DNA from: Ruminococcus flavefaciens
Lineage (GTDB): Bacteria > Bacillota > Clostridia > Oscillospirales > Ruminococcaceae
Direction of reading: 5' to 3'
DNA length: 54,998 bases
Assembly: GCA_902762855.1 (NCBI GenBank)
Contig: CACWPR010000004.1
Span: forward strand, 1 to 54,998
Shown: positions 49,271 through 54,998 of the stretch, piece after piece
How positions within the stretch are numbered: position 1 is the stretch's first letter
Layout: each line of letters starts with the position of its first letter
Translations under genes and position numbers: made by a program
Notes under the pieces: model-generated
Told to the model about the DNA's origin: nothing
Database searches by the model: none
What the model saw: only the letters and a program-made list of their open reading frames with translations

Positions 49271-50848
49271 TTATTTAGCGTAGTCTGTAACTCTGCTCTC
49301 ACGGATGAGATTGACCTTGATCTGACCGGGATAATCCATTTCAGATTCGATCTGCTGAGCGATCTGCCTTGCCACGAGGACCATCTTTTCATCGTTGATG
49401 ACCTCAGGAACGACCATGATCCTGACTTCACGTCCTGCCTGAACTGCAAAGCACTTCTCGACGCCCTCATAGGAGGTGCATATCTCCTCAAGTTTCTGTA
49501 AGCGCTTGATGTAGCTCTCATAATTCTCGCTTCTTGCGGCAGGTCTTGCTGCGGAGATAGCGTCGGCTGCCTGAACGATACAGGCAATGACTGTTCTGGG
49601 CTCAACGTCATTGTGATGAGCCTCAACAGCATGGATGATAATGGGGTTCTCGTTGTACTTCTTACATACGTCAACACCGATCTGTACGTGTGAGCCCTCG
49701 ATCTCGGAGGTAAGTGCCTTACCGATATCGTGGAGCAGACCGGCACGTCTTGCCATATTTGCATCAACTCCCAGCTCAGATGCCAGAACTCCGCAGAGCT
49801 TGGCTACCTCGATAGAGTGGTCGAGGACATTCTGTCTGTAGCTTGTACGGAATTTCAGACGTCCGATGAGCTTTATGAGCTCGTGGTTCATGCCGTGAAC
49901 GTTTGTCTCGATAACGGCACGTTCACCCTCCTGCTTGATGCGGTACTCTACCTCACGCTTTGCCTTGTCCACCATTTCCTCGATACGGGTGGGATGGATA
50001 CGGCCGTCAGCGATGAGTTTTTCAAGAGCTATCCTTGCTACTTCACGTCTGATCTGGTCGAAACATGAGAGAGTGATAGCCTCAGGAGTATCGTCGATTA
50101 TGAGGTCAACTCCGGTGAGAGTTTCAAGTGTGCGTATGTTGCGGCCTTCACGGCCGATGATGCGTCCCTTCATCTCGTCATTAGGGAGAGGTACTACAGA
50201 AACTGCCGCCTCTGATACCTGGTCCGCAGCTACCTTTGCGATAGCGAGGGAGATGTAGCTTCTTGCCTTCTCCTGACACTCGTCCTTGATCTGCTGCTCA
50301 TAGGCTGCTACCTTTACTGCCTTTTCATGAACGAGATCATCTTCGAGCTTGGAGATTATGTATTCTTTTGCCTGATCCTTAGTGAATTCAGAGATCCTTT
50401 CAAGAACGTCCAACTGACCTTTTTTGATAGTCTCAGCCTCTTTGAGTTTCTCATCGGCGGACTTGATCTTCTGGTTGAGGATATCCTCTTTCTTTTCGAG
50501 GTTATCGGTCTTCTTATCGAGATTCTCTTCCTTCTGCTGCATACGTCTTTCCTGACGTGACAGCTCTGCTCTGCGATCCTTGATTTCCTTATCAGCCTCT
50601 GAACGGAGCTTGTGGATCTCATCCTTTGCTTCTATCAGGGCGCTTTTCTTCTTGTTATCTGCATCCTTTTCAGCGTCCTCGATTATGCGCTCTGCCTGCT
50701 GCTCAGCGGAACCTACTATAGACTCTGCCTGCTGCTTACGCTTTTCGACGCCGGCGTCAACACCCTTGCTGTAGGCCAAGAATCCGGCTATTGCAGCTCC
50801 GACGATGAGTGCGAGGATAATGAGTACGATTGCGAGAATCAAGTTCAT
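49271..50848 (-). CDS. rny: ribonuclease Y
   Basis: A 525-aa membrane-tethered endoribonuclease that starts mRNA decay in Firmicutes. One N-terminal membrane helix ([20 protein letters not shown]), a long coiled coil (about 35-190), KH domain ([20 protein letters not shown]), and HD domain with the metal-binding pair HDIGKA near residue 372. Length is close to the usual 520. AAGGAGGT precedes the ATG. Single gene with a leader of about 285 bases. Confidence 0.97.
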   Translation of the reverse strand: MNLILAIVLIILALIVGAAIAGFLAYSKGVDAGVEKRKQQAESIVGSAEQQAERIIEDAEKDADNKKKSALIEAKDEIHKLRSEADKEIKDRRAELSRQERRMQQKEENLDKKTDNLEKKEDILNQKIKSADEKLKEAETIKKGQLDVLERISEFTKDQAKEYIISKLEDDLVHEKAVKVAAYEQQIKDECQEKARSYISLAIAKVAADQVSEAAVSVVPLPNDEMKGRIIGREGRNIRTLETLTGVDLIIDDTPEAITLSCFDQIRREVARIALEKLIADGRIHPTRIEEMVDKAKREVEYRIKQEGERAVIETNVHGMNHELIKLIGRLKFRTSYRQNVLDHSIEVAKLCGVLASELGVDANMARRAGLLHDIGKALTSEIEGSHVQIGVDVCKKYNENPIIIHAVEAHHNDVEPRTVIACIVQAADAISAARPAARSENYESYIKRLQKLEEICTSYEGVEKCFAVQAGREVRIMVVPEVINDEKMVLVARQIAQQIESEMDYPGQIKVNLIRESRVTDYAK

Positions 50849-51139
50849 CAGTGCATTACCTCCTTTTTGTAAAATTGATTAAATAAAGTGTACTATCAAA
50901 CCTTATTACTAAAAGGCGGTAAATGCCGCATTATTTTATTCATTTCATATATTGATCAAGGGCTGCCCTTCCGGACAAACCCGCAAAACATAGCGGACAG
51001 GCGCACCCGTCCATAATTTGTTTCATATATCATATTTATGTACAGAGCCTGTTTTTATATCCCCGGCTCCTGATAATGATGTAAAACAAAGCTGCATATA
51101 CTGCCATAGTAATATTATGCAAATAAATACAACATAATT
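50849..51139 (-). other. long 5' leader of rny
   Basis: About 285 transcribed bases between the promoter at 51140-51168 and the rny start, without a supported ORF. It includes GC-rich stretches that can pair (GGACGGGTGCGCCTGTCCG around 50994-51012). Role unknown. Confidence 0.5.
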
Positions 51140-51168
51140 ATTATAACCTTTTTTGAGCATAATGTCAA
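51140..51168 (-). promoter_or_regulatory. promoter of rny
   Basis: TTGACA (51163-51168) and TATAAT (51140-51145), both perfect, 17-base spacer, minus strand. The 130 bases on to the next promoter hold nothing I can name. Confidence 0.8.
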
Positions 51169-51301
51169 TAGAATTTTGTGAAATCAGACCGTCCCGGAAT
51201 ATTTTTTCTTTTTAACTATACTTTCTCCACGCCATTTATGACCTCTTTGTGATAAAACGGCGAAATATGCAGTCAACCTGTTTTTTCCGCACTGTACCGG
51301 C

Positions 51302-51330
51302 TTGACATCCGCCCGAAAATAGTATATAAT
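51302..51330 (+). promoter_or_regulatory. promoter of the GDSL esterase gene
   Basis: TTGACA (51302-51307) and TATAAT (51325-51330), both perfect, 17-base spacer. Confidence 0.85.
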
Positions 51331-51380
51331 CAGCGTATAGGGACCGCTCATCCGGTCCGGATATTATTGGAGGAATCAAT

Positions 51381-52778
51381 ATGAAAAAGATATTATCCGT
51401 GCTCCTTTCCGCTGTAATAGGTACTGCCGCTGTAGGCTCTATCCCTGCTGTAGCTGAGGACACTACTTCCGCTCCCGCATCCGGCGGAGTGGTCATATTC
51501 GGAGACAGCATTGCTGCTGGCTATGGTCTTGACCCGGCTTCCGAGTACAATTACGGTCAGATAATCGGAGACTACCTCGGATGCGACGTTGAAAACTATG
51601 CTAAGTCCGGTGACACTACCTTCGATATGCTCGAAAAGCTGGACGCTCTCACCGACGAGCAGAAGGCCGCTGTTGCAGACTCCGACTACGTTATCATTTC
51701 TATCGGCGGCAATGACCTCATGCACTATGCGTCCAAGAAGATCCTGGATTTTGCTGCTAAAAACGACCTCCTCAACGAGGGCTTCACATCTGCAAATATT
51801 CCTGAGGACCCAAGCATTACTGATGTCATGGTAATGGTGAACCTCCAGGGAGAAGGAGGCTTCATGGACTATGCCTCCTCAGGTATAACCGCCTACACCA
51901 ACCTCATAAAGCTCCTAAAGACTGATATTGCTGCTAACCTCAGGTTCGACAACAGCAAGTATGACGGTTACATACCCACGACTATAATCCCTAACATCAG
52001 CACGGCTGTCACAGAGATAAAGGCTATAAACCCCGATGCAAGAGTTATCGTCCAGACTATCTACCAGCCTCTCCAGATAGACCCTGACTTCATAGAGGCC
52101 GAGTACGGAATGGACAGCAATTACGCTGATATGCTCGGTGTTATCCGTTCAAATTTCAAGGACATCCTCGACACGTTCCGCACTGAGCTGAAAACTGTTG
52201 AGGGCATCGAAATCGCAGATGTTTACTATCAGTTCACATCCGTCCCCGACGGTGAGGCACAGAACAACTACAACCCCGGATATGCCTATATGTTCACCAA
52301 AATACAGGCTGAAGGCACTGAAAAGGACTTTCACCCCACCCAGAAGGGACACCTGGCAATTGCCGCTACTATCCTCGATACTATCGGAGAGCTCCACGAT
52401 GCTCCTGTTTCAAGCCTGCTGAACCAGGTATACTTTGGTCTTGACTCCTACACTAACGGCTCCAAGTACCCCCTGCTGGCTCTGGACACTTTCAAAAAGG
52501 TAGCAGGAAATATCCTCAACGGCGACATTGACTTCAATGGTGCTATCGACGGAAGTGACGCTACACTGGCTCTCAAAGCCTATGCAGCAGCAGGCGGCGG
52601 CGGTCTCAAGCCTGTGCTCTCAAACATCCAGCATGACTGTGCTGATACTAACCATGACACCGCTGTTGACGGCAGCGATGCTACTAACATCCTCCGCTAC
52701 TATGCAATGAGTTCCTCCGGCTATGACGGTACCTTCGATGAACTCGTTGCTTCCATGACTTCCAGCGGAACCGCCTGA
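51381..52778 (+). CDS. secreted SGNH/GDSL esterase with C-terminal dockerin
   Basis: A 465-aa exported esterase. Signal peptide KKILSVLLSAVIGTAAVGS. SGNH blocks: IFGDSIAAGYG (catalytic Ser43), SIGGNDLMHY (Asn111), and FHPTQKGHLA with the Asp/His pair near 317-319. A C-terminal dockerin-like pair, NGDIDFNGAIDGSDATLALK and ADTNHDTAVDGSDATNILRY (about 375-440), suggests cellulosome attachment. It probably deacetylates plant cell-wall polysaccharides; substrate not determined. TTGGAGGA precedes the ATG. Confidence 0.9.
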   Translation: MKKILSVLLSAVIGTAAVGSIPAVAEDTTSAPASGGVVIFGDSIAAGYGLDPASEYNYGQIIGDYLGCDVENYAKSGDTTFDMLEKLDALTDEQKAAVADSDYVIISIGGNDLMHYASKKILDFAAKNDLLNEGFTSANIPEDPSITDVMVMVNLQGEGGFMDYASSGITAYTNLIKLLKTDIAANLRFDNSKYDGYIPTTIIPNISTAVTEIKAINPDARVIVQTIYQPLQIDPDFIEAEYGMDSNYADMLGVIRSNFKDILDTFRTELKTVEGIEIADVYYQFTSVPDGEAQNNYNPGYAYMFTKIQAEGTEKDFHPTQKGHLAIAATILDTIGELHDAPVSSLLNQVYFGLDSYTNGSKYPLLALDTFKKVAGNILNGDIDFNGAIDGSDATLALKAYAAAGGGGLKPVLSNIQHDCADTNHDTAVDGSDATNILRYYAMSSSGYDGTFDELVASMTSSGTA

Positions 52779-52793
52779 TAAACCTCAAAAAAC

Positions 52794-52823
52794 AGGGAGC
52801 TGATGTATTTCAGCTCCCTTTAT
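52794..52823 (+). terminator. terminator after the GDSL esterase gene
   Basis: AGGGAGCTGA-TGTATT-TCAGCTCCCT then TTATT. Its arms resemble those of the next hairpin at 52847-52871. Confidence 0.8.
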
Positions 52824-52839
52824 TCATGTGTTTATGCCT

Positions 52840-52871
52840 TACAAAAAAGGGAGCTGTATCACAGCTCCCTT
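52840..52871 (-). terminator. terminator after rpoC
   Basis: AAGGGAGCTGT-GAT-ACAGCTCCCTT then TTTTTG on the minus strand, six bases after the rpoC stop. Confidence 0.88.
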
Positions 52872-52877
52872 GATTTT

Positions 52878-54998
52878 TTATACAAGAGGATTTGTAAGCT
52901 GAGGTGTGGGATGCTCTCCGTATGCCTCGTTCTTTACGACCTCTACCTTCTGGTAGCACTCCATACCTGTTCCGGCAGGGATGAGCTTACCGATGATAAC
53001 GTTCTCCTTCAGACCCTGGAGCTTATCGCTCTTGCCTCTGATAGCTGCGTCTGTAAGAGCCTTTGTAGTCTCCTGGAATGACGCTGCTGACATGAAGCTG
53101 TCGGAGTTGGAGGATGCCTTTGTTATACCCTGGAGTACAGGGCTGGTCTGTACGAGCTGGAGGTCTATCTCACCTGCGTCGATACGTGCCTGGATGTCCT
53201 CGTTGATAGCGTCTATCTCCTTGCGGTCAACAAGTGTGCCGGGAAGCAGGTAGCTGCTGCCGGTCTCCTCGACCTTTATCTTGCGGAGCATCTGACGAAC
53301 GATGACCTCGATGTGCTTATCGTTGATATCAACACCCTGTAAGCGGTAAACCTTCTGTACTTCGTTGATGATGTAGTTACGTACAGCCTGTGCTCCAAGG
53401 ATATTGAGTATATCGGCAGGATAGATGTTACCCTCAGTAAGACGTGTGCCCTTTTCTATGGACTCGCCCTCCTGAACTCTTATCTTCAGGTTGTAGGGGA
53501 TCATATAGCTCTCGGACTCACTTGTCTCGTTATTTGTAACAATGATATTTCTTGTGGTCTTGACCTCTTCGATGTGGATAGTACCGGAGATACGTGAGAG
53601 GATAGCTGCGCCCTTAGGACGGCGGCTCTCAAAGAGCTCCTCAACACGGGGAAGACCCTGTGTGATATCTTCCGCATCGGCAGAAGCAACGCCTCCGGTG
53701 TGGAAGGTTCTCATGGTAAGCTGTGTACCAGGCTCACCGATAGACTGTGCAGCGATGATACCAACAGCCTCACCAACGGATACCATGTTGTTGTTTGCAA
53801 GGTTTGCACCGTAGCACTTAGCGCATACACCGGTCCTTGACTTACAGGTCAGAACGGAGCGTATCTTTATTCTCTCAACGCCTGCGTCGATTATCTTCTT
53901 AGCATCTGCATCGTTGATGAGCTTGTTGCGTGATACGATGAGTTCGCCGGACTCGTCTCTCAGGTCCTCAGCAAGGAATCTGCCTATGAGACGCTCTGCG
54001 AAAGGCTCTACGATCTCGTTGCCGTTCTTGATCTCGTATACCTCGATACCCTCTGTAGTTCCGCAATCCTCCTCACGGATGATAACATCCTGAGAAACGT
54101 CAACGAGACGACGGGTAAGGTAACCTGAGTCAGCGGTACGGAGAGCGGTGTCGGCCAGACCCTTACGTGCTCCTCGTGATGCGATGAAGTACTCCAGGAT
54201 GTTAAGACCTTCACGGTAGTTAGCTCTGATCGGGATCTCGATAACGCCGCCGGAGGTGTTGGCGATAAGTCCACGCATACCGGCAAGCTGTCTGATCTGG
54301 GAGATAGAACCACGGGCACCGGAGTCAGCCATCATCCAGATAGGATTGTAGCGGTCGAAGTTTGCCTTCAGTGCAGCAGTAACTCTGTCGTTGGTCTCAG
54401 TCCAGAGAGCGATTATCTTCTTTGACTTCTCCTGAGCAGAAATGTATCCGTACTCGTACTCTGTTGTGATCTCCTCTACCTCTGCATCAGCCTCAGCAAG
54501 GATAGTCTTCTTCTGGGGCGGGATGGATGCGTCGCAGACTGCAACGGTAAGAGCTGCTCTTGTGGAGTATTTGTATCCGAGAGCCTTGATACGGTCAAGA
54601 ACTTCGGAAGTTGTAGTTGTACCATGTATCTTTATGCAGCGCTCGATGATGTCAGAGAGCTGCTTCTTGCCGACCAGGAATGCAACTTCCAGGTCGAACT
54701 GCTTATCGGAATTTGTTCTGTCAACGTAGCCAAGGTTCTGAGGGATGTTCTCGTTGAATATGAGACGTCCTACTGTTGCGTCGATTATCTTGGATACCTT
54801 CTTGTCTCCGATGTCCTTTGTTATCTTTACCTTGATGTTGGCATGGAGGGAAACATCGTGCTCGTTATAGGCCATAAGAGCCTCGTTAACGTCACGGAAT
54901 ACCTTGCCCTCACCGGGTTCGCCGGGCTTATCCATTGTCAGATAGTAGGAACCAAGCACCATATCCTGTGAAGGAACGGCAACAGGCTTACCGTCTGA
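52878..54998 (-). CDS. rpoC: DNA-directed RNA polymerase beta' subunit, N-terminus outside window
   Basis: The last 707 codons of rpoC; the frame is open through base 54998 and no start lies in the window. Visible: [20 protein letters not shown], the second zinc-site [18 protein letters not shown], and the trigger-loop region [20 protein letters not shown] then MRTFHTGG. The C-terminus has [20 protein letters not shown] and [17 protein letters not shown]. Ends NPLV. It should follow rpoB further right. Confidence 0.98.
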   Translation of the reverse strand, partial: SDGKPVAVPSQDMVLGSYYLTMDKPGEPGEGKVFRDVNEALMAYNEHDVSLHANIKVKITKDIGDKKVSKIIDATVGRLIFNENIPQNLGYVDRTNSDKQFDLEVAFLVGKKQLSDIIERCIKIHGTTTTSEVLDRIKALGYKYSTRAALTVAVCDASIPPQKKTILAEADAEVEEITTEYEYGYISAQEKSKKIIALWTETNDRVTAALKANFDRYNPIWMMADSGARGSISQIRQLAGMRGLIANTSGGVIEIPIRANYREGLNILEYFIASRGARKGLADTALRTADSGYLTRRLVDVSQDVIIREEDCGTTEGIEVYEIKNGNEIVEPFAERLIGRFLAEDLRDESGELIVSRNKLINDADAKKIIDAGVERIKIRSVLTCKSRTGVCAKCYGANLANNNMVSVGEAVGIIAAQSIGEPGTQLTMRTFHTGGVASADAEDITQGLPRVEELFESRRPKGAAILSRISGTIHIEEVKTTRNIIVTNNETSESESYMIPYNLKIRVQEGESIEKGTRLTEGNIYPADILNILGAQAVRNYIINEVQKVYRLQGVDINDKHIEVIVRQMLRKIKVEETGSSYLLPGTLVDRKEIDAINEDIQARIDAGEIDLQLVQTSPVLQGITKASSNSDSFMSAASFQETTKALTDAAIRGKSDKLQGLKENVIIGKLIPAGTGMECYQKVEVVKNEAYGEHPTPQLTNPLV

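Noticed and set aside
52794-52871. Two similar hairpins as a repeat element
   Set aside because: They are the terminators of two convergent genes; shared AGGGAGCTG arms are interesting but ordinary terminator function explains them.
1-54998. tRNA, rRNA, CRISPR array, prophage or integrase
   Set aside because: None seen on either strand; no cloverleaf, regularly spaced repeat or recombinase motif was found.

Overview
The window looks like a chromosomal segment of a cellulosome-forming, spore-lineage Ruminococcus (Oscillospiraceae, Clostridia). The evidence is four secreted proteins with type I dockerin repeats, a spoIVA-sipL-sigG sporulation block, clostridial-style ribosome binding sites, many TTGACA-17-TATAAT promoters and a Firmicutes-type rny. 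Species assignment is inference. Most genes lie on the minus strand. No tRNA, rRNA or CRISPR array was seen.

Layout. (1) 1-3271: an rfbACBD dTDP-rhamnose operon (rfbD cut by the left edge). (2) 3351-10489: mixed small units: a conserved 56-aa protein, a decayed GNAT gene, rtcB behind a promoter, a Cys-rich leader ORF and a terminator, a DHH phosphoesterase, a truncated AbrB-like regulator, a lipoprotein, an XRE-desulforedoxin fusion and glf. (3) 10559-24108: a complete two-component class II lanthipeptide locus. In transcription order it holds an AgrA/AgrC-type two-component system with its own promoter and terminator, then a second promoter, a 14-codon ORF, LanM (1017 aa), alpha precursor, beta precursor, LanM (933 aa), C39 transporter LanT, and a three-gene LanFEG-like immunity ABC transporter. 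The two precursor genes are bounded by 27-bp near-perfect inverted repeats. (4) 24133-34458: an undecaprenyl-phosphate sugar transferase, a 178-bp MITE-like element, a UDP-glucose dehydrogenase with an N-terminal HTH domain, a dockerin protein of unknown function, a MATE exporter with an attenuator-like leader, a pseudouridine synthase, and a GtrA / GT-C / GT2 set whose GT2 gene is frameshifted. (5) 34481-39859: folC, spoIVA, sipL, sigG. (6) 39929-54998: a Pro/Thr-rich membrane-anchored protein, a GH3 beta-glycosidase with a fascin-like insertion, a 2[4Fe-4S] ferredoxin, an O-antigen-ligase-like membrane protein, two tandem dockerin M6 metalloproteases, rny, a dockerin GDSL esterase and the C-terminal part of rpoC.

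How the genes fit together. The lan locus should make, modify, export and resist a two-peptide lantibiotic of the haloduracin type: the alpha peptide has the CTxTxEC lipid-II-binding signature and the beta peptide the CPTxxCTxxC tail. The AgrC-like kinase is the obvious sensor. Genes for surface sugars (rfb, glf, sugar transferase, ugd, GtrA/GT) surround the locus. The strongest new leads are the inverted repeats around the precursor pair, the 14-codon ORF at the head of the lan operon, the HTH-Ugd fusion with an operator-like palindrome in its own leader, and the Cys-rich leader ORF before rtcB.
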